A DNA stretch of 64,000 nt from Zeus faber (GCA_960531495.1 OY482863.1:186001-250000), one strand, 5' to 3'; shown: positions 12,191 through 24,810, counted from the first letter of the stretch. Program-made: numbers and translations. Notes: generated by a model from the letters alone, not told the origin.

Positions 12191-14514
12191 GACAGTGTGG
12201 AGCAAATTCACAAAGAGTGGATTGTGGCCGCTCTTTGGGCCGTCTCAGCGTCCGATTCACAGGAGATATTGCACCAATGACTTGACAGAGCAAACACGCT
12301 CATAAAGTTTTGCTGCTGAGCACAATTTGCACTTGTTTTGGGTCTGATCGCAATGATCCTCGCAGCAAAGTAAATAATCTGTGGCTCAGCAGGGGGGGTC
12401 CTCCATTTTAGACTTATTACGCATTTACGCCACTGCTCTACACTCTTCTACACACTTTTAGTAATTATCAGTCACACTTAAATAATTCGAAAAGTTAAAA
12501 TAATTGTCAGTAGTTATTTGGATTTAAAGTATTAATGAAAATGTAAAATTGTAAGGAAATCCTCGGAGGGGCTGAGCCAGTGTTATGCCAAATCCTGACG
12601 GGGGGATTTGAAAAAATTGTAATGGAAATTGTTCGACGCGGAGAGGCGCAACGGGGTCTCCTGATTTGTAACGGGGGGGGGCGCTTTTTTTTTGCCTTTT
12701 TAAAATTTATTTCTTTCTATCGTTCAGGCCACAAAAGCTGCGCAATCCCTTTGTGAATTCATTCCCGTGTTTTTATTTTGAACGCATCCTCCGTCCACCG
12801 CTACTCCATGCACACTTTCCGCGACTTTTATTCTCCCCCCCCGATCCGCCGGATCAGCCGCCTCTCTGTGTTCCGTCAAGCTCCTGATTCACGAATGAAG
12901 TACTGCATGCGACCGTAGCTCACATTTCTAGATTTTATTTAATATTCAAAATTCAAATGATATGGTGGAAAAAGATATTCGTGGAAACAATACCTCCTTG
13001 TCCCACAGAAAACTCCTGGTTCTTATGTGCACTTGTTTGTTGTCACTGTCAAATAATTTTGCAGTATTTTTTTTATAATTCCATTTTAAACAGAGTATGC
13101 ACCATTGCATTATCACAGCATATTAGAATAAATTAATTTACCAGGGTATATATAAATATATTTTTTTTCTGTTGCCATATTGTTAGAATTTTGCAAAACC
13201 CAAAAACAATCAAGACAGCAAAATCTTAAAATGTCAGGCATCATCAGCAAAATGTTCTGGGGTAAAATGTAAAATGTAAAATGTGTGTACTGACTAGTAA
13301 ACAGGTTAAAACTCAATTTGACAATTTTGTCCTTTAATAAGAAAATACCTTGCTTTCTTAGTGTATGCAGTGCATGCATACAATGAATCTTTGTGATTTA
13401 TTTTCGTTCTTTCAGCCACAGATAAAAATAAAAAAAACCTCATAAATACTGGTAGAAAAGGTCCCTGCTATAAAAAAACACCACCCAACTGATGGTGCTG
13501 TCGCATCATTACACCCGCCCTCGGAGGTGGGAGGCGGGAGGCAGGAAGGGGGAGGGCGGGGGGGATGTATTTGCTTGGGCGTCTCCGTCGTACACACCCT
13601 TTGCTCATGCACACCATGTGCGCACTCCTCTCTTCCGAAATTCCCTTAGATGAGCATTGTTTACAGCCGGTTCAGGGCCGTTGGAGTGCCATGAGCCCAC
13701 ACGCTCTCCCCCCTAAAGTCGTCATTAGCCGCCCTTCAATGGAGCCGGGCCTTCAAAGATGTTGTGCAGATTAAAGACATGTTTGGATTTTGCAGCTGCT
13801 ATAGCTTTAATGTTGAACTCTAAGATGGTTCTGTGCTAATTCCGCCCTGCTCTGTGTAGGTTGGGAACAGTGGCGGGGGGCGGGATCTATTTAAGTTGCC
13901 ATTTAAGTCTGAATTTCAGATCTGATCGCTTGCGCCCGAGTTTACCAAGATAACAGAGCTGACACATGGTGGCGCGCACCGTTAATGGTGAAAAACTTCC
14001 TCTTTGTATAGATTTCTTATTTCAACACGGATAAAGCCGTTTGGGACTACTCTGTAGATTTGATGTTATGTTAACATAGGGACTACCAACACAAATTTCA
14101 GTTTTCCGAGTTCCCGCGGAACACAGCATCACTTCCTGCTGCCTCTTGACCCCGACATCAAATTGGAATTTCACCCTGAAGCAGAGAGCGCCGGCGGCTG
14201 CGTTTACCAACGGTGGCACCAGAACTTGTGGAATATGTGAGTGAAACCAACCATTTCCACCAAAAAGGTGCGAAATAGAAAGCGCAAACACAGTCGCCCA
14301 TGATCTAAAGAAATCCCACGTCTACGTCCATTGAATCCTGCCTTTCTCTGTGCGAGTTAGGGAAAAACCATCTCTGTGTAAGTTGAAAATATTCATGAAT
14401 AACTCACTGAGGAAAGATCGCGATCCTTCAAACTGATGACCCAAATCTGGAATGAGTAAAATATGAACCTTTTCTGTATTAAATGCTTTTTGCTTGCTTG
14501 TTTGCTTTGTTTTA

Positions 14515-14594
14515 AATGTTGCTATTTAACTATTAATGTGAAGCGCTTTGAGCTGCATGTGTTGTATGAAGGGTGCTATAAAAATAAAGGTTTT

Positions 14595-14600
<6 letters not shown>
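14515..14600 (+). mobile_element. LINE/SINE 3' tail relic
   Basis: AATGTGAAGCGCTTTGAGCT followed by GGTGCTATAAAAATAAAGG and an (AAT)n run is the characteristic 3' tail of L2-group LINEs and the SINEs that borrow it in fish. Only the tail is recognisable; the upstream part is lost or too diverged. Confidence 0.6.
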
Positions 14601-14638
<38 letters not shown>

Positions 14639-14735
14639 TTATTGTTATTATTATTATTATTGTTATTATTTTTATTATTATTATTATAATTATGATCATT
14701 AGTAGTGTCATTATTATTATTATTATTAATGACCT
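14600..14735. repeat. (AAT)n/(TTA)n microsatellite
   Basis: About 135 bases of AAT repeats turning into TTA repeats, beginning at the 3' tail of the element upstream. It probably grew from that element's tail. Confidence 0.9.
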
Positions 14736-14826
14736 TTTAATACCCTCAGCTTCACCTAAAGCAGAAACATAACGAAATGAAACAGACTGCTTTTTTTATC
14801 AAAGAAAATGAAAAGACCAAGCTTAC

Positions 14827-14865
14827 CTGATCTCAGTTGTCGATATCTGAAACATGGTTCTCTAT
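14827..14865 (-). CDS. ralyl: Candidate last coding exon of ralyl, with stop codon
   Basis: On the minus strand a 39-base block lies between an acceptor (CTCTCACTTTCCAG) and a good donor (ATCAG, then GTAAGC). Entered in phase 0, as required by the secure exon at 16963-17126, it adds IENHVSDIDN and then TGA, giving a C-terminus ending NHHLIENHVSDIDN. The stop is 6 bases from the donor, so a further 3' UTR exon would not trigger nonsense-mediated decay. The human RALYL C-terminus, as I recall it, ends HELFLQIK, so this ending is not the known one. The alternatives are read-through of the 16963 exon or splicing to 10816-10866. Confidence 0.45.
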
Positions 14866-16179
14866 CTGGAAAGTGAGAGAGAAGATGTTATAATCAAACT
14901 GGCAGTGGTGGAAGAAAATAAGTACGCAGAGTGTTTCACTGAAGAAAAGTACAAACATCCCTGACACACAACTAGTAAAAGCAGAAACTACCACATAGCA
15001 CAAAATCTTTTTTACTCAAGTGAAAGTATATACTGTGAGTACCTCAGTGGTAGAGTTATTTGAAACGTTGTGGAGTAAAAAGTAGAGTTATTTGAGTTAT
15101 TTGCTTTGAAATGTTTTGGTGTAAAAGTCAAAAGCGTCTGAACTGGATACACTGAGTGCACATACTTTCACTTTCCAGCACTGCATCGTCGTGATCAAAG
15201 TCTTTCCCAAACACCCCTAAAATCATTCAAAGGTTAAAATCTGTTGGTTTTTTTCAAGGTCGAGCTGAACGAGAACAGACTCTTCCACTTTGCAGAATGC
15301 TGTTTTTTTTTTCCTCCTTCGCTTCCTCTGATTGAAACGAGCGACAACAAAACAAAACCAAACAAAACAAAACAATTGAAAGCGATTTGCTCGGTGGCGC
15401 TGCGGCAGAAACACGATCTGCTTCCCGGGAGAGAAGACAGTTCATATGAGGGGATGGCGAGGATATGTCTAATAAACGCCACGTGATGGGGAACACGCAG
15501 CCGCAAGCAGGAGGCTCAGAAGCCAAGAACAATTGGAGAAAATTATGATGCCACCGCTTGATCTTGAAATGAAATAAAAGATAAAAATTATGTATATACT
15601 GTGTATATACGTGTTTTGGGGAAATGAAACTGATAAATTGACAATATCGTGGATTTGAAAAAAAAAGGAGAGATTTCTGTATAGTGCTGTATTATCTGAC
15701 ATTATATTATATATACTGTATATATTATAGTATGGGTTACAAATGTGAATTCATTACATTAAAATGAGCCATATAATAATATTTCTATATACAACATAAT
15801 ACTATAGTAGTATGACAGTATAGTGTAGTCTATTAAGAGTAATATAATGAAGTAACATCTATAATATGACAATATAATTGTATAATAAGTACAATAACTA
15901 TAATATAATTGTATAACATTGATTAGATTATATTCAACTTTCTTGTCATGATACTATAATAACTACAATGATATAATAACGGCCCTAGAACTGTATGAGG
16001 ATCCAGTTTATTAACCAGAGTTGAGAATTAATTCTTAGCAAAAAAAAACCCCTTCTACACAAACTTTATCCTGTAATAAAAATATATCTAAAAAATGTTT
16101 AATTGATAGTGTGAAGTGATGATTGAGGAATGAGGAATGTGCTCGAGTAATGTGTAGTTACGATTACACCGACTATAAG
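14866..16179. other. AT-rich non-coding stretch
   Basis: No gene or well-formed repeat is seen. An AAAAC-type purine/pyrimidine-skewed stretch lies near 15350-15375, and 15690-15990 is rich in TATAAT-like strings with no promoter context. Confidence 0.45.
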
Positions 16180-16570
16180 CTGCTGACGCAAGACTTCCGC
16201 AAACGATCCGTCCGTCGCGAACAAATCTTTTAATTTACTCGGGAGTCACTCCAACAAAAGAGTGAATCTTTGACTCATAAATTGAGAATAATTAGGTCTC
16301 ATGGTTCAGGAAGTCCTCCCTCGCTTACCGCGGGGTGCTGTCTGCAGAACGGCACCAAACGGACCAAGAAGAGATGGACAAATACAACAACTCCTTTCAT
16401 CCAGTGAATTGTCGAGAACCGAAAAAAAGAGTCACACTACAGTAGGAATAGTTCTCGCTTCCAGTGTGGAACTTGTTCTCATGCACTTGGAGCTTCTATT
16501 TTGCTGGAACAGAGTTGCTGGTTGAGTCGCAATTTTTGATCTTGCAACACAAAAGCACATTTAAATTTTT
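16180..16570 (+). repeat. Dispersed repeat of unknown class, copy 1
   Basis: Shares long collinear blocks with 57240-57800 in the same orientation: GAGTCACTCCAACAAAAGAG versus GAGTCACTCCGGCAAAAGAG, then CCAAGAAGAG, GAGAACCGAA, AGTGTGGAACTTGTTC and ATCTTGCAACAC. The reading frame is not conserved, so it is probably a non-autonomous transposon. Confidence 0.6.
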
Positions 16571-16709
16571 TATTGGTTGAAAAACACTGGTACAGAGTAT
16601 AGTGGAGTGTTTTAAATTACATGACATCAAGACACGGAACTCTCAGACTGTTCTCGGTTTTGAGTTATCTACTTTAATTGCGGTTATGACAGTAGTAAGT
16701 GACAGCATG

Positions 16710-16716
<7 letters not shown>

Positions 16717-16749
<33 letters not shown>
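16717..16749. repeat. (GT)n microsatellite
   Basis: Uninterrupted GT dinucleotides about 200 bases downstream of the last secure ralyl exon on the minus strand. Confidence 0.95.
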
Positions 16750-16751
<2 letters not shown>

Positions 16752-16962
16752 CGGTTGCCCTCCCCTGACACGCTGAGGAGAAGCTGTCAGACGCTTCGCC
16801 CTCGCTGCTTGCTCAGTTCTCAGGCCATGAATAATTCTCGAAAATTAACTTCCGACTGACTGTCTGCCCACTAGAGCTCACCTTCTCTGCCCTCCTCCCT
16901 CCCTCCATCCCTCCCTCCCTTGCTCTCTCTCACCCCATCACCCGCCTCTCTCTACCCCGTAC

Positions 16963-17126
16963 CAGGTGGTGGTTGCCCTCGTCATCGTAGTCGTCCTCGC
17001 CCCCGTCAGTCATCTCCCCGGCCTCCATGTCCAGCGCCCCCTCTCTGGCCTCCTCGCACGAGTTCTCTGCCGACACCGACTCCTCGTGCACCGAGTCGCA
17101 ATTGTCCTCGTACATCCTTTGGGCAT
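16963..17126 (-). CDS. ralyl: ralyl exon: acidic C-terminal region
   Basis: Minus-strand exon of 164 bases. The acceptor CCTCCCTCCCCCCATCAG precedes ATGCCCAAAG, and the incoming phase-1 G makes Asp-Ala-Gln-Arg. It encodes an acidic tail with GEMTDGGEDDYDDEGNHHL, which aligns with the EEMTDGIEEDFDEDGGHEL stretch near the end of RALYL as I recall it. The donor after NHHL is CTG then GTACGG, which ends the exon in phase 0 at about the position where the known C-terminal tail diverges. If this donor is not used, the frame continues VRGRERRVMG and stops at 16930, giving a 197-base terminal exon. The acidic tail is typical of the hnRNP C group. Confidence 0.85.
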
Positions 17127-17845
17127 CTGATGGGGGGAGGGAGGTGGAGAATAAGGAGAAGGAGGAGGGAGAGGAGTTTTTTGAAAAATAAAAGAAAAAA
17201 AACTATAAAAAAATGTGTTGTTTTTTATACAATTATTATTATTCCAAATATTTAAGAAAATATAGATAAGAAAGGAGATAATAAAAAAACAATGAAAACA
17301 AAACAAAGAAAACAAATTTAAAAAAAAATAACGTGAGAAAACTTGACAGCGCCACACGCTTCCACGCCCTTATTTGGTCGGCCTATTTAAGCAGTCAGTC
17401 CCCTCCTGCTCTGCCTGTGTTGCCGCGCCCCCTCCACCTCCCCTACCTCCACCTGTTATGCTCTACTCTTCTATCCAATGGAGGGATTGAAGCTCATTTC
17501 CAGCGCACTATGTATGTCAATGTATGTTTGCTGCACACCTCAGGAACCTGGGAGTGACGCCAAACTCAAACGATGCAGAGTAAATAATGATCATTTTGAA
17601 GTAAATCTAACAGCAGGCCCCACCATGTTAGGTCTAAGGTCTAGGTGTGGCCCTCGGACCACAGCTTGGCCACCGCCTGCTTCCTCTATATACTGAGTCA
17701 GCGAATCTCCCTGGCGTTATGACGGAGTGGCCACAGCATCTTATCTCGCTCGCTGTCAAGAAGAGCGATGGCCCCACGTCGGGTCCTTCATTTCCTTTTC
17801 CTTGGCTGTGGAAGGTTCTGTCTCACCCTTCTGCCAGTCTCTCAC

Positions 17846-17959
17846 CATACTCTGCCTTCTGCTGCTTCTCTATCTTGTCCAGGCGTCCGAGCAGCGAGTC
17901 GATCTTCATCTTTATCTGCGTCAGCTCGCGCTTGATGGTCTGCAGCTGGTCGCACTTTA
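17846..17959 (-). CDS. ralyl: ralyl exon: coiled-coil / leucine-zipper segment
   Basis: Minus-strand exon of 114 bases between the acceptor TTTGTGCGTCTCAGCAG and the donor GAGTATG then GTGAGAG. It enters with 2 bases completing a Val and leaves in phase 1. It encodes [19 protein letters not shown] followed by [17 protein letters not shown]. In the hnRNP C/RALY family this segment is the basic, heptad-repeat coiled coil used for oligomerisation. The wording [26 protein letters not shown] is closer to RALYL than to RALY (which has IDALLGRLEQI). Both splice phases match the neighbouring exons. Confidence 0.95.
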
Positions 17960-18586
17960 CTGCTGAGACGCACAAACACACACAGGTACAGGTTGGAATA
18001 TCATGAAAAATATACAATGGTATAATTTGATGGAAAATTGGGAAATAAAATGTATTAAGAGAAATACAGAAGGATTCCATATTAATTATTGGAATAAAAT
18101 AATAAAAAATCAATGAAATGGTTAAAATGATGCAAATTACTTACATCTTTCTGGAAAAACATGATATAATTTGTAAAGGATATAGATAAGGATAAGGATA
18201 AGGATATATAACTTTTAATAAAATATATGGCCAACTTAATCTGTGACATCAGCCCGCCAATCAACACCGCAGAAAAAAACTGGCCCGTAACCAAAATGAA
18301 TTCGTGACCCCTGGTTTAGAGACTGTTTGGGGTTTATATAACGATATATGATGAAGTCAATGGCATTTTAATATCATCCAGGCGGGAAGTAAAGCACAGT
18401 TAAGTCGCTGATGGAGCTGGAATACATCCTCACAGTACCCCTGATCGACTACTCTGCCCAAAAAGAGACGAGAACTGACGGTGATTTACTCTGCTTTCAA
18501 AACGGCCAAATGAGATGCTTTACTGTTCATTGATGTTGCAGAACCTGCATAAACACACGGCATCCATATATATATATATATATTTA
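17960..18586. other. ralyl intron, non-coding
   Basis: AT-rich intron between the coiled-coil exon and the minisatellite. A GATAAG run lies at 18180-18205 and a (TA)n tract at 18567-18582. Confidence 0.6.
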
Positions 18587-20197
18587 TAGGGAAATGAAGT
18601 GGGTGTTTCTGTGTTTCTAAGGAAATGAAGCAGGTGTTTCTGTGTTTCTAAGGAAATTAAGCGGGTGTTTCTGTGTTTCTGAGGAAATTAAGCGGGTTTC
18701 TAAGGAAATTAAGCGGGTGTTACTGTGTTTATAAGGAAATGAATCGGGTTTCTAAGGAAAGGAAGCGGGTGTTTCTGTGTTTCTAAGGAAATTAAGCGGG
18801 TGTTTCTGTGTTTCTAAGGAAATTAAGCGGGTTTCAAAGGAAATGAAGCGGGTGTTTCTGTGTTTCTGAGGAAATGAAGCGGGTTTCTAAGGAAATTAAG
18901 CGGGCGTTACTGTGTTTGAAAGGAAATGAATCGGGTTTCTAAGGAAAGGAAGCGGGTGTTTCTGTGTTTCTAAGGAAATGAAGCGGGTTTCTAAGGAAAT
19001 GAAGCAGGTGTTTCTGTGTTTCTAAGGAAATAAAGCGGGTGTTTCTGTGTTTCTAAGGAAATTAAGCAGGTGTTTCTGTGTTTCTGAGGAAATGAAGCGG
19101 GTTTCTAAGGAAAGGAAGCGGGTGTTTCTGTGTTTCTAAGGAAATGAATCGGGTTTCTAAGGAAAGGAAGCGGGTGTTTCTGTGTTTCTAAGGAAATGAA
19201 GCGGGTTTCTAAGGAAATGAAGCAGGTGTTTCTGTGTTTCTAAGGAAATAAAGCGGGTGTTTCTGTGTTTCTAAGGAAATGAAGCAGGTGTTTCTGTGTT
19301 TCAAAGGAAATTAAGCGGGTTTCTAAGGAAATGAAGCAGGTGTTTCTGTGTTTCTAAGGAAATGAAGCCGGTGTTTCTGTGTTTCTAAGGAAATGAAGCG
19401 GGTGTTTCTGTGTTTCTAAGGAAATTAAGTGGGTGTTTCTGTGATTCTAAGGAAATTAAGCGGGTTTCTAAGGAAATGAAGCGGGTGTTTCTGTGTTTCT
19501 AAGGAAATGAAGCGGGCGTTTCTGTGTTTCTAAGGAAATGAAGCGGGCGTTTCTGTGTTTCTAAGGAAATGAAGCGGGCGTTTCTGTGTTTCTAAGGAAA
19601 TGAAGCGGGCTTCTAAGGAAATTAGGCGGGTGTTTCTGTGTTCCTTAGGAAATTAAGCAGGTTTCTAAGGAAATGAAGCGGGTGTTTCTGTGATTCTAAG
19701 GAAATGAAGCAGGTTTCAAAGGAAAGGAAGTGGGAGCTTCTGTGTTGCTAGGGAAATTAAGCGGGTGTTTCTGTGTTCCTAAGGAAATGAAGCGGGTTTC
19801 TAAGGAAATTAAGCGGGTGTTTCTGTGTTCCTAAGGAAATTAAGCGGGTTTCTAAGGAAATGAAGCGGGTGTTTCTGTGTTTCTAAGGAAATTAAGCGTG
19901 TTTCTAAGGAAATGAAGCAGGTGTTTCTGTGTTTCTAAGGAAATTAAGCGGGTTCCTAAGGAAACAAAGCGATGTTCTAAGGAAATGAGGCGGGTGTTTC
20001 TGTGTTTCTAAGGAAATGAAGGGGGTGTTCCTGAGGAAATGAAGCAGGTGTTTCTGTGCTTCTAAGGAAATTAAGCTGGTGTTTCTAAGGAAATGAAGTG
20101 GGTGTTTCTGTGTTTCTAGGGAAATGAAGCAGGTGTTTCTGTGTTTCTAAGGAAATGAAGCGGGTGTTTCTGTGTTTCTTGGGAAATGAAGCAGGTG
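18587..20197. repeat. Intronic 31/21-base minisatellite
   Basis: About 1.6 kb of tandem units in the intron between the 24811 and 17846 exons of ralyl. The long unit (31 bases) reads AAGGAAATGAAGCGGG then TGTTTCTGTGTTTCT. The short unit (21 bases) is the same with the 10 bases GTTTCTGTGT removed. Long and short forms are interspersed, with runs of long units (for example 19480-19600), which suggests higher-order duplication. There are no unique spacers. Confidence 0.97.
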
Positions 20198-20737
20198 AGC
20201 GTTTGAGAAAGGAGGGAGAGATGGATGGAGGAAGATGCTTCTCGACGCCCTTCGGGAAGCCGAGCTGAGAGATGAGCGAATAACCATGTTTGTCTTAATG
20301 TGAAGGTGATGCTCCAACACGCCTGCCGCTTTTGGCTTTTTGGGCTCCTTTGATGGTTGTCCTCCACGCCCACACGCACGTCACAACGTGAGGAATCACT
20401 GCTTATGATTTCAAGAAAAGGAATAATCTGACGTACACATGTTTTTACATCCTATTACAGAGCAAAACCAACCAAGCCCTCAGGTTTTACTTAACCCCAC
20501 TCCACTCTTGTTTGGAACATGGAAATCTTGTCAAAGAAAAACGATTGCATTAAGATGAAAATGAAGACAAAATAATTTGACGGAGAGTTCCTGTGCGGGT
20601 GGTAAAGGCTTCATTTGGGGTTTGGGGGGTGGGTGGTCGGAGGACCCCCGAGTTCAAATTTTTATCAAACCTATTCCAGTTATTTTTATTTTCAATGTCA
20701 GGTCAAACATCTGGAAACATCTCAATGTATCATCTGT
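20198..20737. other. ralyl intron, non-coding
   Basis: No exon-like block with splice sites and no recognisable element. Confidence 0.5.
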
Positions 20738-20862
20738 CTCTGTCTATCTGTCTGTCTGTCTGTCTGTCTATCTATCCATCTATCTATCTATTTATCTATC
20801 CATCTATCTATCTATGTATCTATCTATCTGTCTCACTGTCTGTCTGTCTGTCTATCTATCTT
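20738..20862. repeat. (TCTA)n/(TCTG)n microsatellite
   Basis: Tetranucleotide array alternating TCTG and TCTA runs with a few TCCA variants. The segment after it (GATATTGATACTACC to GTGGAAGTCAGGTTTCT, about 20866-20940) recurs diverged after the next array (21199-21270). The array and its flank were therefore probably duplicated together. Confidence 0.9.
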
Positions 20863-21016
20863 GATATTGATACTACCACAATTGCACTAGCAGTAGCACA
20901 AGACAAATTAAAAGGCAGCTGGTGGAAGTCAGGTTTCTCTTTTCTCGTTTCTCTTTTTTGACCACAGTAAAGTGAAACTTTTGGTTGTTCTGACAATTCT
21001 GGAAGATAACATTTCT

Positions 21017-21176
21017 AATTATCTATCTATCTATCTATCTATCTGTCTGTCCATCTGTCCGTTTGTCCATCCGTCCGTCTATCTATCTGTCATCCATCCA
21101 CCTATCTGTCTGTCCATCCGTCCGTCTATCTATCTATCTGTCCATCCATCCGTCTATCTATCTATCCATTCATTCC
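21017..21176. repeat. (TCTA)n/(TCCG)n microsatellite
   Basis: TCTA units with TCTG, TCCA and TCCG variants. Shares its right flank with the preceding array (AGCAGCTGGTGAAAGTTAGG-like), indicating a local duplication of about 300 bases. Confidence 0.9.
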
Positions 21177-21899
21177 TACCATCACTCTAGAACCAGTGAT
21201 ATCAATACTACTGTAATCACACTAATAGCAGCGCAACAAAAATCAAATGGCAGCTGGTGAAAGTTAGGTTTCTTAACTACACAGCACCCGGCCACTGTAC
21301 AGTTACGCGTTAAGTCGCTATGACAATTCTGGGCGGCCCATATAAAAATAAATATGACTGATGAGCAATGCAATCAATTACACTTATTTATCAAAGGTAA
21401 CCCATGCTTTCCTTATGAAAGATGACACCATACATTGGATGCACATGGTGGTCTTATCATCATCATAAAAAATGAAGCAGCATAACTTGGTGAACTAGGT
21501 AGAAAATCCCTGCTCTTTGGAACAAACTCTGTGTGAGTTTATGTGTGACCACTGGATGAACTCCAGCCCAGAGTCAAAGAAGCTCAGCTTTTTTATGGGA
21601 ACTAAAGCCAAAATAATTCACCACCCGGGATGAACCCTGACATCAAGCTGGAACACTGGTCAGAAAATAAACTCCGGAAGAAGAAAACTGAACTTTTCAC
21701 ACTCGGTGTTTAACTCTCAGAATTTTCTTGCTGGCCCACACATGAAATTATTCAAAGCAGCAGCGGTGGCAGGACTCCCAGTCTCAACAGGAACTGGTCT
21801 TTCTGGTATTCTCAGCATGCAAACCACACAATCTCCCTTTCTGGAGGTTGTACTTCCTGCCACCATCACTATCCTGGACTATCTTCTACACCAACACTC

Positions 21900-22290
21900 A
21901 GGCCCTGTCCACATGGATATTTTTGAAAAAGTAGTATTGTTTCTGTTTTCGGCCCCGTCCACATGAAAACAGTGTTTTGAGTCACTGTAAACAAAGCCAA
22001 AAAAGCTTCCACGGTGGAGATTTTTCGAAACCCTGTTGTCCGTGCATTGGCGTGGAGGAAGTAAAAAAGGAGCTTCTCGAAAAGGCCGATGTCAGCACCT
22101 CGACCTGCGTCAGGAAGCTACGAGTGACGGCCAACGCCCCAATTGTTTTACGTGTGGTCAGTTTAAAAGTCTCTCCAACTTTAGGAATTGTGTATGACTA
22201 TCAAGAAGAAGTTCAACATGGTGCGTGCTCCTAACGTTCTCCGGTGGTGTTTGACATCAACTTTTATGACATATTATTCACAATATACAT
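21900..22290 (+). repeat. Dispersed repeat, copy 1 (hAT-like start)
   Basis: Begins near GGCCCTGTCCACATGGATAT and shares TTTACGTGTGGT, AAAAGTCTCTCCAACTTTAG, AGAAGAAGTTCAACATG and ATCAACTTTTATGACATATT with 54100-54410 in the same orientation. GGCCCTGTCCACA-type ends are common in non-autonomous vertebrate hAT elements. The boundaries are approximate. Confidence 0.5.
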
Positions 22291-22773
<483 letters not shown>

Positions 22774-22918
22774 GTGGACAAGTGTGCATGTGAGAAAGTA
22801 CACGTATTAAGTTTCCCTGTTGTTGTCTCAAGCGGTGATCAAAACTCCGAAGCCAAAAAAGAGAAGAAGAGAAGAAAACTGACAGAAATGAAGGGGGTTG
22901 ATGGATGACGGGGGATAA

Positions 22919-22955
22919 GCGCACGCACTCACGCACACACTCACGCACGCACTCA

Positions 22956-22987
<32 letters not shown>

Positions 22988-22988
22988 C
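22919..22988. repeat. (CACG)n microsatellite
   Basis: GCACGCACTCACGCACACAC-type tetranucleotide array, 150 bases after the (GT)n tract. Its CpG content is high for intronic DNA. Confidence 0.9.
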
Positions 22989-24096
22989 CAAGCTCGCTGT
23001 CCTTTGATGATAACAATGTGTGGAACAGTTTCTGATTCACTGCTCGCCCTGAAGTGCATTCCCTTTGTGCAACATACACCGCCAAAATAAATAAACACAC
23101 ACACGCACACACCATGTCACATCACATCGACAGGGCATGTTAAAAAGGTAGTTAAAAGGGAATAAATACACTGTGGGGGGAGGGGAACATGAAAAAAACA
23201 TTCAAACAGTTTTTCATGTTTATGGGATAAATAGTAGAATTTGCATCAAATATACATAAATATATTTGGTGTAAATATATGTGAATATGTAAATATGTAA
23301 ATTAACCTACAGTATATAGTTACAGTTTCAGTGCTCGAACATTACTTGTATTTGGAAAAATATACAGTATGTATTTATATTTTATACCTGTTTCTTTTAT
23401 TTTATGTTTTTAAGATATTGGTAAATTTCTTCTATTTAAATGTTTTTTCTATCTAATCTGGGTAATCAAAAATGTTTTTCTGCTGCCTTTTTTTTTTTTC
23501 TGCTGACAACATTTTATTGACAAAACCATGGAGCTCATTTTTGGGACTCACCACATGGAGGGGTGTGGTCAGTGGGATAAACTGACAATTACGACAGAGG
23601 GGAAAACCGGGTCAGAGCAGACAGAACTATTTAAACCCAACAGGCCGTGCGGGCTCAGATAACCCCGCTCAGTCCCGGCTGCGGTGGATACAAACGGCCG
23701 TTTCTCACCAAACTGGCAGAAAACGAGTCTCCCGGCCGCAACTCATCCACTCCGTCCAAAAAAGAGAGGGTGTGAAATATACTTTATTCTTTGGTTTATT
23801 TTTCCCCTCCCTCCCCCATCTCTCCCCCTCCCTCCCCACAGACCTCACTAAGCTGCAGCTGCTGATAACGCCAGAACCAAACACAAGGACAATGGCACAC
23901 GCACACACACGCACACACACATACACACAAAACCCAAAAAACACAGCTCGCACCCGTGGCAAATTACACACAGTGATGTTCAGGGAAAAACATCAGTGAC
24001 CCAATCTCACATTGATTACATTTTAGGAGGAAACAGATTATGCTTTAGTGGGTTGATTTGGTCACGGCGGAGCGGGGCTGGTTCCCTAAATAATAA
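22989..24096. other. Intronic non-coding with purine/pyrimidine tracts
   Basis: No exon recognised. It contains a CCTCCC-rich tract (23805-23840) and a CACA-rich tract (23895-23930). Confidence 0.5.
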
Positions 24097-24314
24097 TACA
24101 TTTTATATTATTATTATTATTATTATTATTATAGTTGTTACAGTTATTATAACTGTGTTGGTGCAGTTGAGTTGTGGAGTAAGATTTGGGTTAGTTATTA
24201 TTTTATATATATTATTTCAAGTTATTATTTTATAGTTGTTAGTTATTCACATTATATAGTTGTTAGTTACTAGTTCTCATTATTAGTTGTAGTTGTTAGT
24301 TATTATTGTTAACA

Positions 24315-24356
<42 letters not shown>

Positions 24357-24360
24357 GTAG
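24097..24360. repeat. (ATT)n microsatellite cluster
   Basis: Two ATT arrays (about 24102-24133 and 24315-24357) joined by degenerate GTTATTAT/TAGTTGTTAGTTA sequence, probably one older array that has partly decayed. Confidence 0.85.
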
Positions 24361-24810
24361 TTATTATGATTATTAGATATGTGTGTTGGGAGGGAAGCCA
24401 CGGGGAAAGTGAATTTAACTGTATCTGTGCAGTTTTCATTATCCTCTTAATTCTCATTTTCATGTCGCAAACAAACAACTAGAGGTGTAAATAGCATTGA
24501 ACACAAATTACAAGTGAAAGTATTTGGTAAAATTAATGACTTAAGTGTTACTGAAAAATAATATTGGCCGTAAAAAGAACATGTCATCAATTACCTTTAA
24601 CGACCAATTACCATTGCCTTGAGTAATAGAAATAGCATTGAAATGAGAGAACGCAGACATAAACTTAGATGTCAATCAGCAGAATTATCAAATGACCTTT
24701 AAATAAAATAAAAATTCATTAACAGATTAAAACCAAAGACCAAAAAAGTACTGTGTGGTATTCTGAAACTAGCTTGTAAAAAAAAGTTGCAGAAAACAAA
24801 GTGTACATAC

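Larger units (their letters stand above)
10573..14514. other. Non-coding between ralyl 3' blocks
   Basis: Mostly AT-rich sequence with a GC-balanced island at 10680-10870 (candidate exon listed separately), a repeat relic at 12017, and GC-richer sequence at about 12600-12900 and 13500-13800. No other splice-flanked coding block was recognised. Confidence 0.45.

Noticed and set aside
18587-20197. CRISPR-like regular array
   Set aside because: Units are contiguous with no unique spacers; it is a minisatellite in a vertebrate intron.
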